A stretch of DNA of 64,000 nucleotides, taken from contig OX243821.1 of assembly GCA_945859605.1 (NCBI GenBank), positions 442,001 to 506,000 on the forward strand, read 5' to 3'. The first letter of the stretch is position 1; the number at the start of each line of letters is the position of its first letter. The notes under the pieces were generated by a model, which was not told the DNA's origin, did no database searches, and saw only the letters and a program-made list of their open reading frames with translations. This document shows positions 1-9,376 of the stretch, one piece after another. Source of the DNA: Lumbricus rubellus (taxonomy: Eukaryota; Annelida; Clitellata; Crassiclitellata; Lumbricidae). A program made the position numbers and the translations under genes.

Positions 1-1364
1 AAAAGTGGATCTGCAACACCAACCGCACTTCTCGAACAAGCTGCACTCGACTTATCATCTCGAGCATCCATCGTTCTTCCTGTCTCCGCATCCTCATCCT
101 CCTCCGTACCCAGCAGAGCGAGGTCAAGGTCACCGAGGAGACACCGGAGAAGATCAGTTACACCTCCGAGCGCCTACACGTCGTCCAGCAGAAGGTAGTT
201 GTGGGTGGGAAAGAGGGAGGAGGGCTTATGTGTAGGACATGATGATCATATTGGTGTGCATATAAATGACATCTTCGTTTAACCCTTTCCAGCCGGAATT
301 GTTTTGATACCTATCCTGTTAATTGGCCATCCGGCGGGAAAGAGTTAACATGTGGTCGTTGTGCCATGCTTTGTATGGCATGGTTTATCTACGTGGCCAT
401 TTATTAATCCATTCATTCAAGCATTTATATAGCGCCTCTTCAAGGGAACTACTCAGCGGTGCTCTCGACTCCAGCACGGCCAGAAAGCACAGTTTGTAAG
501 TGCTTGTAGAATGTGTCAGAGAGACTGACGTAGGGAAGAGGCGCTGCTCAAGACGATGAGATTGTTTTTCCAAATATGCTGAGCACTGCTGATTGCAAAT
601 GCTTTGCCTGTCAGCTTGGAGCAGTCTTCAGAATGGTGCTATATTTCAAATAGTTACATTACATTACATTGATAGTTGTGAGGTAGTTGTGGGTGAAGGC
701 TGATCCATCTGAAATATTATGACTAGTACGTCATGTCATGTCATGTGGCTAATTCATCCATTATTATGGCTACATTATGAGAATCGTGGCTGACACAACA
801 TCTCTTCCTGTTTTATTATTGATGTTTTGTATTTCCGTATGTACTGGAGATATGAACTTACGTACACTGTAGCTCTATATTTCATTGATTCATCTTATCT
901 CTTTCTTATCTCTACGAATCCAATGAAGTTGATATTAGATTTGATATCAAATATTTGATTGCAGCAGAATCTCATTTCTTCTTTTCTTTCCTTTTAGATC
1001 CGCTTCAAAATCTCCATCGCGTCGTCATGGCGATCGCCATGGCGATCGTCATTCTCGATCGAAACACGCATCGTCAAAGCATTCGTCCGACGGACGACAC
1101 AAGTCGCAGCAGAAGTCAAAGTCGCCGACTCCTTCGAGCAACAGATCGTTGCACAAGAAGTCGTCGACGAAAGACAGGGAGGAGTCATCGTCATCAAAGC
1201 ATAAAAAGTCGAAGAAGTCGAAGTCATCGCGACGTAGCAGGAGAAGCGAGTCGTGGGAGGAGTCGGATGACGATGTCGTGCGACCGTCGTCGTCGAAACG
1301 ACCGAGAATCGCGTCGTCCGTTTCGAAGGTCAACCCAATCGTCGTTGACCTGACCGGAGGGTGA
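1..1364 (+). CDS. C-terminal end of an Arg/Ser-rich protein (partial, two exons)
   Basis: Two exons are visible: 1-194 (open at the window edge, donor GAAG|gtagtt) and 998-1364 (acceptor ctttttag, stop TGA at 1362-1364). Joining them restores frame (AG + A = Arg), which supports the model. The first exon encodes Ser/Ala-rich sequence followed by an RSRSPRRHRRR-type stretch. The second is almost all Ser, Lys, Arg and His with many SK, SR and KKSKKSK runs, an acidic ESDDD patch, and ends VVDLTGG. Such tails occur in SR-like splicing and transcription proteins and imply a nuclear role, but I do not recognise the family. Everything N-terminal lies outside the window, so no domain can be named. 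The intron (195-997) carries a short TTAA palindrome and a SINE-tail copy. Confidence 0.6.
283..344. mobile_element. Ultra-short TTAA-flanked palindromic element (copy 1, 62 bp)
   Basis: TTAA stands at 279-282 and 345-348. Between them the ends are inverted repeats: CCCTTTCCAGCCGG on the left and the complement of CTCTTTCCCGCCGG on the right. TTAA duplication with CCC-starting ends is the signature of piggyBac-type cut-and-paste elements. The copy is far too short to code. Three related copies lie at 14656, 35242 and 42463. Confidence 0.5.
406..560 (-). repeat. SINE-tail repeat (TATAGCGCC type)
   Basis: The segment opens with degenerate ATTC repeats and a TTTATATAGCGCC block followed by CTTCAAG and CTACTCAG. 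The same block recurs near 5681, 7529, 29146, 32433, 33012, 40745, 51141, 56180 and 57697. In complete copies (5668, 35976, 56166) it is the 3' tail of a tRNA-headed SINE, so this is a 5'-truncated copy in minus orientation. The host is the intron of the Arg/Ser-rich gene. Confidence 0.5.
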
Positions 1365-1609
1365 GACAATTTATGATTCCAATAATTTTTTGTATTATTA
1401 ATCTCCATCATTTACCTCAAGTGGAATGCGCTTTCTCCTTCTCTTCGCTCTACAATTTGCCTCTTTTTCTCTGTTCTCAAAACAAAACCTGCTTCCTCTA
1501 GCAGGGCCTTGCTCTCTGGAAACCTGCTAGAGACACTTTATAAATGCTCAATGTAAGTGTGTATTGATAAGCACAAGTTTGTTATAACATTCTCAACAAC
1601 AGCATGGAC

Positions 1610-1786
1610 CAGAGCTGTTTTTAAGGAATTTTTAGAACTGCACAACTCCTTTCCTTTCCAATACTCCATGATAAATTACTTCCAATCGGAGAACAATGAC
1701 CTTTATTGCTAGTTTTAACTATACATGTACAGAAGTGCTTCTACAACTGAACATTCTGTGCACAACTTCACGTTAAAAAAGCCCTG
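1610..1786. mobile_element. hAT-like MITE, family C copy 1
   Basis: The element has ends CAGAGCTGTTTTTAAGG and the complement of TTAAAAAAGCCCTG. It is flanked by GCATGGAC (1602-1609) and GCATGGTC (1787-1794), an 8-bp target duplication with one mismatch. Copies at 9563-9799 and 55034-55226 share the whole body (a GAACTGCACAAC motif and an ACTTCCAATCGGAG motif). An 8-bp duplication with CAGGG-type ends fits hAT elements. No coding capacity. Confidence 0.7.
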
Positions 1787-1889
1787 GCATGGTCACTGAA
1801 TCGGAGTTGGTTGAGTGCATTGGCAGACAGCTATAACACACAAAATGGACATGTGGGGCTTTGAGTTGAAGTACAACACTACCTACCAG

Positions 1890-2609
1890 CGGTACGTGAC
1901 GTTTGGGCGCCGCCGTTTGGGCGCCGGCCGTTTGGGCGCCGCCGTTTCGGCGCCGGCCGTTTGGGCGCGACGCCGTTTGGGCGCCGTACGTTTCGGCGCG
2001 GAAGAAGTTATGTAATGAAATAGCACTTAAAACTCTTTATTTGTCCCGGAATTTTTAATTCAGCTATGTTTTGTAATGTGCATTGTTAAATTTAATGTTA
2101 ACACATCATGTTACCCAAGGGAATGATTTGATGTTAAATAAAAGCATTCCACAAAGAACTGAATTACTTTCAGAAGTTCAATGTTCGATTTAATGTTCAC
2201 AAACCCAATGTTTTAAAAGATTATGGTTATTAAAAGCGTTATAGAGATACAGTAATTAGTTTCAAATGTTCAACGGTCGACGTAATGCTCGAAAAGGTAA
2301 TGCTGTAGAAGCGAATGTTTATGAACAGCGTTCTACATTTAATGACAGTTCATGTCGTTCAAAAAGTTATGAGCTATTCCTCTTAGATACTCGTTGACGT
2401 TTCTCTCGAGATAGGTGTCAACGATGGTCTTGATACGGATGTCGGCTGCCACATACTTTCGTATGTAATTATATCTACAAACGTCAAGGTTCTTCTTTCG
2501 CGCCGAAACGTACGGCGCCCAAACGGCGTCGCGCCCAAACGGCCGGCGCCGAAACGGCGGCGCCCAAACGGCCGGCGCCCAAACGGCGGCGCCCAAACGT
2601 CCTGATCCG
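1890..2609. mobile_element. Long-TIR element with GC-rich arms (family J, 720 bp)
   Basis: Arms of about 110 bp at each end are near-perfect inverted repeats built from (C/G)GTTT(G/C)GGCGCC units (left 1898-2005, right 2494-2601). The centre is AT-rich and non-coding. The 9-bp sequence ACCTACCAG occurs immediately outside both ends (1881-1889 and 2610-2618). Long TIRs plus a 9-bp target duplication are typical of Mutator-like (MULE) non-autonomous elements; that assignment is inference. Open frames here are by-products of the GC-rich arms. Confidence 0.65.
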
Positions 2610-2764
2610 ACCTACCAGTGCTTGAAGAAGAAGCAACAGTCCCTTAAGCTAACATCAGATGCTGCTTTTGTATGAAGCGCTTACGATTTTCTTAGCCTCG
2701 CTAGGATATATGAAGACAGGCAGTCAGTAGTCCTCTTCCTCGTCCCATCTCATCTACTGAGGAA

Positions 2765-2840
2765 TTTGACCCCCTCCCTGTTTTTCTTAGAACCCCATAG
2801 TAAAGTCTTCCCTTCATACCGAATCCTAATTCTATAGCAT
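2765..2840 (+). repeat. Dispersed repeat family P, short copy
   Basis: It contains TTCTTAGAACCCCATAGTAA, a core also present near 13236, 13462 and 24080, where it is followed by an AAGTGGA and CATAGTCCA block. This copy is truncated after about 75 bp. The class of element is unknown. Confidence 0.35.
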
Positions 2841-3108
2841 TGCGTTCTTCTTTCTCGCACAGGTCACCGCGAGCGGGAGAAGATGGGTCAAAGCGGTCGT
2901 CAGAGAGAAGCCACAAGCACACACGACGTTGATTGGATGAAAACATTTATTGACCCCTTGAACTTGCCATTTAAAGCGAAGATGAAGAGGGAAGAGGACA
3001 AAGGAAATCGATGACAATAGCTGCGGAGGATGGAACGCGTGATGCTTAGGATTCATTCAGTCGGATGATGGATACAGAGGAGAGATCGCTGTCAAGTTTA
3101 TGTGCGCG

Positions 3109-3460
3109 GTTGACATTTGATGATGTTGACATTTGATGATGTTGACATTTGATGATGTTGACATTTGATGATGTTGACATTTGATGATGTTGACATTTGA
3201 TGATGTTGACATTTGATGATGTTGACATTTGATGATGTTGACATTTGATGATGTTGACATTTGATGATGTTGACATTTGATGATGTTGACATTTGATGAT
3301 GTTGACATTTGATGATGTTGACATTTGATGATGTTGACATTTGATGATGTTGACATTTGATGATGTTGACATTTGATGATGTTGACATTTGATGATGTTG
3401 ACATTTGATGATGTTGACAATTGATGATGTTGACATTTGATGATGTTGACATTTGATGAT
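3109..3460. repeat. Perfect 16-bp satellite, 22 copies
   Basis: The unit GTTGACATTTGATGAT repeats exactly 22 times (352 bp). I noticed one substitution (ACAATT for ACATTT near 3417). Because 16 is not a multiple of three, long open frames arise in three minus-strand frames; these are artefacts. It ends abruptly in GAGGATATTATATAGG. Confidence 0.95.
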
Positions 3461-3556
3461 GAGGATATTATATAGGAATGGATTGCATTGGCAGATGACT
3501 ACAACAACAAACGATGGACATGGTGGTTATTATTTTACAACTCTCATGGTTGGCAG

Positions 3557-3862
3557 TCAGGCGACTGGATATAGTGGATAGGTTTATTGATTGATGATAA
3601 ACTCACTTGACTGTTGAAGCTCTCTGAATGGATTGGATCAGTTTAGGAAAGAATTCTGACGATATCTCAGGCGTAATGACTGAATATTTGCGTGATGTGT
3701 AGGCCCACAGAAATTTTATTTCACAGACAAGCGACTGTATATAGTGGATAAGTTGATTGATGATGATAAACTCACTTGACTGTTAAAGCTCTCTGAATCA
3801 GTTTATGAAGGATTTCTGACGATATCTCAGGCGTAATGACAATATATTATTTTGCGTGATGT
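3557..3862. repeat. Tandem duplication of about 170 bp
   Basis: The block with ATATAGTGGATA, ACTCACTTGACTGTT and TTCTGACGATATCTCAGGCG occurs twice in direct orientation (about 3557-3705 and 3731-3862), with scattered differences. It is non-coding. The rest of 3863-5070 shows no gene or recognisable repeat apart from a short doubled GGGTTCAGTCGCAT near 4648-4695. Confidence 0.7.
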
Positions 3863-5074
3863 GATGGGATGACTGTTTGTGAACTGTGAGAAGAAAGAAT
3901 GCTTCGCCATTGTTTTGGTTCTTCACTGTTTTGATTTCAATGGAAATTGAACCAAAGTACGGATTGCGGAGAGACAAGTAAAAATGTGATTAGTGTTAGA
4001 ACTGAAGGTTGTGTTATTTTCTGACGAGAGCAATGTGCAAATTGAGTTCTGTGCTATCGCTGGGTTTTAAGAAGTTGACATTTGAAACGATGTTTTTATT
4101 AGAGATTTAGATGAGTTAAAGTTGCTCATACCTCTCTTGAAACTGATTCTCAAATGGAATTAGATAGTTTTTAGTTTCATGCTTTCATAATATTTAACTG
4201 ATTTCATGAATGAAACTGAGGTACATAGTATATTCTTGCCAACTGTTTATCCACATTTTGGTCTACAAACATTGCATCAAATATAATATTATTCAAAGAG
4301 GAGACCAGGTTCTGAGTGATTTGTGACCAGTACTTGTAACTATACTGTAGGCTTACGTAGGGTTTGAATTGTAAGGAGATGTGAGGGTTCAATTCTCCCA
4401 GTTCATTTTTCAACCTCTCCAGTTAATTCCAGACATTACCCTGAGGTGGATTAAGTTAAACCCCCGTCCAGTGTAACAGTTCTCAGTGGTTCAATGTATC
4501 TGATTTGTATTGTTAATTAAAACAAAGGATTTTTCTTCGTGCATACATGTACAATTGTACATGATACTGATTCAGTGTTTGTTGGGACTTACAGTCACTT
4601 ACTGTTTTCCTAAGAGAGCCATTAATCTGCTGAAAAGAATTCCCAAGGGTTCAGTCGCATTACATTAGCCTACCTTGCAAGGGTTCAGTCGCATACATTA
4701 CGTTGCAATGTAGGCATATTATCCTCAGCTATGAATTGACATAGCCTTTACATAATCCACACATAAACCAATGAGTTTAAAGTTAGCCTAATAAATAAAA
4801 GTAACTCGTGAGCAATGAACAAAACTAATTTTTTTATTAACTGTTTTCTCTTCATCTTGTAAATGTGTTGCGACTTGTCAACCTGATTTCTGATTAGGCT
4901 AAACGAATATAATGTGTATACTCACAAACGGTGGAAGCGTCAAATATGTCTGATTAAATCTCTTCAATTAAAAACGATGTTTGGACTGTGTTCTTAAAGT
5001 CTCGGGTAACATAGTTACACCCAGCAAAGAAAAAACATCTCTTGCACTGTTCCCATTCATCTTGAGCCCCTACT

Positions 5075-5285
5075 CAATCTCCTACTCATCTTACATCTCT
5101 TCCTCGTCTTCTTATTCCTCTTCTTACATCTCTTCTTCCTCCTCTTCCTCTTCTTCCTCCTCTTCTTCATCCTCCTCTCCTTCCTCCTCTTCTTCCTCCT
5201 CTTCTTCATCCTCTTCTTACTCATCCTCTTCATCTTCTTCCTCCTCTTCTTTTCTTTCTCCTCTTCTTCCTCCTACTCCTCCTTC
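5075..5285. repeat. CT-rich (TCC/TCT) trinucleotide tract
   Basis: A run of TCT/TCC triplets gives a spurious poly-serine frame. There is no start context, splice logic or family similarity, so I read it as a microsatellite. Confidence 0.85.
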
Positions 5286-5667
5286 AACCTACTCCTCTTA
5301 CATCGCTAACGGTATTACCCGCCCACTCATAGCCGCATTCCTGTTGGTCTACCAACTGACGCCTAATCATTCATCATGTATAAGGTGGTTTTCCCAGTTT
5401 TTCACCAGTCGATGATTGCAGACTTGTGGTGCAAAAGAAACGCTTTGCTCATCATCTGCATCATCATCAGCAGCAGCAGCAGCTGCATCAGTAGCAGCCG
5501 AGAAGCTGCTGAGCTGAGATGCTTTGCTGCAGAACTTGAGAGCAAAGAAGCTGAGGCTGACTTGCAGCGCCGCATATTATTGCATAGAGCCACGCGTGCT
5601 GCTGCGTGTAGGCTATGGCTGGCAGACGTTTTGGCAATTTGATGGATGGGTGGGTGTTTGTTTGTTT

Positions 5668-5875
5668 GTATGTGCACTTGTTATAGCGCCCCTTCAAGCT
5701 CTCTACTCAGAGGTGCTCCCGAATGCAGAGCGGACACTGCATCGGAGTTCCACGCCGAAGCGCTGAGCAATTGTGAGTGAAGGACCTGCCCAAGGTCCTT
5801 ACGCGGCGAGGTGGATTCGAACTTCGAACCTTCCGGCTCCAATGCAACGACGCCACCACTGCACCACCGCGCCCC
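5668..5875 (-). mobile_element. tRNA-derived SINE, family 1 (complete, minus strand)
   Basis: Read on the minus strand, it begins with a GGGGCGCGGTGG head, carries a B-box-like GGTTCGAAGTTCGAATCC region, runs through GGACCTTGGGCAGG and ends with the GAGTAGAGAGCTTGAAGGGG and GGCGCTATAA tail. Copies at 56166-56370 (-) and 35976-36195 (+) match along the whole length. Pol III boxes plus a conserved tail define a tRNA-headed SINE. Confidence 0.75.
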
Positions 5876-5879
5876 ATGG

Positions 5880-5960
5880 TGGGTGGGTGGGCGGACGGAC
5901 GGGTGGATGGATGGATGGATTGGATGGATGGAATGGATGTATGGACGGATGAGAAGTAGC
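5880..5960. repeat. (GGATG/GGGTGG) simple repeat
   Basis: Degenerate GGATG and GGGTGG units directly follow the SINE head. Non-coding. Confidence 0.7.
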
Positions 5961-6139
5961 CACTGCCATGAAGTCCTATGGCGACTTCATTTTACTTGAC
6001 CTCGGCTTATGAGGCACGCATCTCCACTGACAGCCGACGATCTGAGTTAGTTTGGGGTGCAGAACACACCATCTTCGGGGGTAAAATTACCCTGCTCAGG
6101 CAATAAGTGTTCCCCGAATCTGCCTCCCACTGAATTGCC

Positions 6140-6420
6140 AATTGTTCCCTCCCCAAACATTTCGCGTCGGCCCTCGGAGCGAGAGGTTGCGGGTTCGACT
6201 CCGGGTAACGACCTTGGGCAAGTTGTTTACGCACACGTGCCTCTGTCACCAAGCAGTATAATTTGGTACCGGCGTAAGCTGGGAAGTAAACAGCAAGTCC
6301 TGCGATACGCTGGCCTCGTGTCCAGGACCTTGGGATTCGTCCATGATTGCCGGCTCAGGGCCATTGAAAAGGAGATGAGCACCTCCCTATGTTCCTCATT
6401 GAACGGAATATAGGACTTTA
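6140..6420 (+). mobile_element. tRNA-derived SINE, family 2
   Basis: The head contains GGTTGCGGGTTCGACTCC, an RNA polymerase III B-box-like sequence. It is followed by GTAACGACCTTGGGCAAG and a body with TTTGGTACCGGCGTAAGCTG, CAGCAAGTCCTGCGATACGC and GGAGATGAGCACCTCCCTAT. The same body recurs at 56742-56915. Frames across it are not genes. Confidence 0.65.
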
Positions 6421-6744
6421 CTTTTTTTACTAAATATTTCGCTCCAACCTGTAGGTCTTTACACCCTCCCCCACCGATTTAATTCCATAACACCTGCGAC
6501 GATGCATTTCTCGAGCCCGCAGATCTCGGCGTGGCCGTGCACACTAAGAGCCACCACCACAGCAGGAGGTGTCACGTCAAATCAGCCACGATTTCACAAC
6601 CGAACTTGTAAGCCTACACGTGTACAGCCTCGTGCATCAACAACCATGATGCATTGCGGTTCATATAACTGTGCCAGAAGCATAGCCCCCCCCCCCCGTC
6701 CTCCCGTCGTTGGTAGAGGCATCGTCCGAATCTACAGGCAACAC

Positions 6745-6905
6745 CACGGCCTCCCTCTCTCCCTTTCTCCTTCCCCCCTCTCTCTCTACCCTCAATCCCC
6801 CTCTTTCTGTCTCTCCCTCTCTTCTTCTCTCTCTCTCCCTCTCTCTCCATTTCTTCCTCCCCTCTCTGTCTGTCTCTCTCCCTCCCTCCTCTCTGCCTCT
6901 GCTAT
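6745..6905. repeat. (CTCTCC)n pyrimidine tract
   Basis: An almost uninterrupted C/T tract. The Leu/Ser- and Arg/Glu-rich frames seen on both strands are artefacts. Confidence 0.9.
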
Positions 6906-7040
6906 ATTTATACCTTTGTGGATGCATGCATGATCTTTCCACGCTGCTTTAGCGAAGGAATCCTGGCGTAGCAGTATACCCTGTGTTGAAACCCGCTGCT
7001 CTTGCATCGTTTCTGCAATGCAACTTTTATATGCAGAGAG

Positions 7041-7072
7041 CGGCATTGGATTGTTGCTGCTGATGCTGCTGT

Positions 7073-7130
<58 letters not shown>

Positions 7131-7131
7131 G
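7041..7131. repeat. (GCT)n trinucleotide repeat
   Basis: About thirty GCT/GTT triplets. Poly-Ala, poly-Ser and poly-Cys frames are artefacts. Confidence 0.9.
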
Positions 7132-7524
7132 TTGGTGTACTTAGGACTGTAGCAACAGTTGCTTGCATGCAAACGCGAATGCAGGGGAGCTACGCTAAGT
7201 TGGGGGAATGACTGCGATTTGTATAATATGTGACACATTATGGCCGGGACTTATATAAAGTTATATGTAATGTAGGTCAGTCAAGATTGGCCTTGAAGAG
7301 CACGTAGGCGGTCAGGATGACTTGAATCAGATTTTAGTACAAGATTTTATTCTGTGGTTCTCGAGACGGGCATCATATAATTATTTACACGCGATCGAGT
7401 GGGTCGCGACCCAGAGAAGTTAGGGAACCACTGCTCTATTGTCGAAGAAACGCTCCTCTGGCACGGTTCTAAATCGCCAACCTTGAGATCCATTTCCTAT
7501 TATATTCATTCATTCGTTCATTCA

Positions 7525-7800
7525 GAGCATTTATATAGCGCCCATGGGCGGAGTTTGGTTTCCCTTCTTGGGTGGGCTAACCCCGAGTCTGGGCCATATT
7601 GGAGGGGCTAACCCAGAAAAATGATGCCTTTTTCATGGTGAAAAAGTTAAATCTGGGCCTTCTTGGAGGGGCTTAGCCCCCCCTAGCCCCTGATAAACTC
7701 CGCCCATGATAGCGCCCCTTCAAGAAACTGCTCAGAGGCGCTCCCAGCCCAACCACGACCAAAAAAAAGACGAGAGACTTGTAGAACCCAGCCGGATGGA
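7525..7800 (-). repeat. SINE-tail copy split by a MITE
   Basis: TTTATATAGCGCC (7530-7542) is separated from its normal continuation CCTTCAAGAAACTGCTCAG (from 7716) by the 166-bp element at 7543-7708. The remainder resembles the 406-560 copy. Confidence 0.6.
7543..7708. mobile_element. hAT-like MITE, family A copy 1 (166 bp)
   Basis: The ends are perfect 14-bp inverted repeats CATGGGCGGAGTTT / AAACTCCGCCCATG. ATAGCGCC flanks both sides (7535-7542 and 7709-7716), an exact 8-bp target duplication. A diverged relative lies at 33913-34062. Confidence 0.8.
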
Positions 7801-7873
7801 CCACAAGTAGAGAGCTAATATCTATAAGCATTCTACATGTATTTCCACTTAGGCTACGTGTTTCACTCCAGAC

Positions 7874-8110
7874 CATAGGCGTAGGGGACATGTCAGCCGT
7901 GGGGGTGGGGCAAAAATTTCAATTTTACACGAAAATTCTGATGACCTTTCTTTAAAGTCATCCTGCCGAAATCTTAGGAAAGTTCCCGTTAGGCCTACTT
8001 CTTCGCGAAATTTTTTAATTTATTTTTTCAGGACTGCTTGCCCGAAAATCAGACTTTCCCAAAATTTGGGGGCATTTGCCCCCTCTGGACCTCCGTCTCC
8101 TACGCCTATG
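7874..8110. mobile_element. hAT-like MITE, family B (237 bp)
   Basis: The ends CATAGGCGTAGGGGAC and GTCTCCTACGCCTATG are inverted repeats (one mismatch). The flanking CTCCAGAC (7866-7873 and 8111-8118) is a perfect 8-bp target duplication. Internally it carries the near-palindrome GATGACC...AAAGTCATCC, also found in families F, G and the 38103 element. Confidence 0.8.
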
Positions 8111-8585
8111 CTCCAGACTGACCATGGTCAAGCAACCTGATTTTTTGGACTTGATTTCTATATAGCACAATTGTTCATACTGCTAATTGACTGGTCTTAC
8201 AGTATTATCACGTGGCCTTGGGATAATTTATATCTCGCAGGTTCACATTTTTATTACATTGAAAGTCAGACTTTGGATTTCATGCGGGGGAGAGACTATT
8301 AAAGCTGCCTAAACGATAGACCCGTTTAATATTTTATGCTACAGCTGTGGTTCCAATGAAGTCAAAAGGGGAAAGCGTAGGCTACAACAACAACAACGGT
8401 GTCGATAAGATTGGGAAAGGAAAAGCGCCATTCCATCGTTCCATATAGCTGTTCTTGCGAGTACAGTTGCGTGGTTCTGTGCATGTCTGTAGAAACGCGG
8501 CACCGCTTAGAATACACGAAGGGCAGACGCGGCCTTCAGACTAGGCAGGTGCGGCTGAGAGCGCGCTACGCCGACGCACATGCCT

Positions 8586-8998
8586 TGAAGAGAGAGACAG
8601 AGACAGAGATATACGCGCAGCCAGAGACAGTGGCATACATACAGACAGGCTACAGACAGACAGAGAAAGAGAGACACAAAGAGAGAGACAGAGGCAGAGA
8701 CACACACAGAGAAAAACAGACAGAGTCACACAAAGAGACAGAGACAGTGACATACAGACAGAGAGACAGAGACGTAGACACAAAGAGAAAAACAGACAGA
8801 GGCACACAAAGAGAGACAGAGACAGAGATACGCACATAAAGACAAACAGACAGAGAAAGAGAGAAGCGCAAGAGGCCGAGAGAGAGAGACAAACAGACAG
8901 ACATACACAGAGAGACAGACAGAGGCAGACAGACAGAGACAGAGAGAGGGGGAGTGAGATTGGGAGAGGGAGAGGAGTGGGAGAAGGATCGTCTGTTT

Positions 8999-9033
<35 letters not shown>

Positions 9034-9034
9034 G
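8586..9034. repeat. GACA/GAGA-rich tract ending in (CAG)n
   Basis: Degenerate GAGACAGA units run to about 8960, then GGGAGA, then a (CAG) run at 8998-9033. Long minus-strand Leu/Ser/Cys frames result from composition only. The tract lies about 350 bp upstream of the PDZ gene start and could fall in its promoter or 5' UTR; no core promoter element is evident. Confidence 0.85.
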
Positions 9035-9376
9035 GGAACATCGTAGCATCCCGACTCCCGACTGGTCGACGGGTCCAGGGGTTTCTTCTTGAGGCGGCTG
9101 CTGCTGTATCGCTGCCCAGCGGAGGAGGAGGAGAGGAAGGAAGGATAGCAGGAAAGGGCAAAAGGTGGAAGAAGACGATTCGGGGAAGAAGAAAGGGGGA
9201 AAAGAAAGGAGGAATTAAGCACCCTTTCTGCGACTAATCAACCCTCAACTGTACAGAGACAAACAGAGAAAGAGATAGAGGGATAAATATAGAGAGTGAG
9301 TAAGTAAGTGCGACGTCGAATGTTGTGAAGACTAATATTTGAGGTCGACCGTGAAGACCGTGACTCGTAGGTTGCA

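Noticed and set aside
3046..3452. Three overlapping minus-strand frames of about 112-131 codons
   Set aside because: All are translations of the 16-bp satellite; identical peptides in three frames show they are artefacts.
5402..5766. Overlapping frames rich in Ser/Ala on both strands
   Set aside because: They span a CAGCAG tract and the SINE at 5668-5875; no coherent exon structure.
8541..9161. 206-codon minus-strand frame rich in Leu, Ser and Cys
   Set aside because: It runs through GACAGA repeats and a CAG tract; no domain or splice support.
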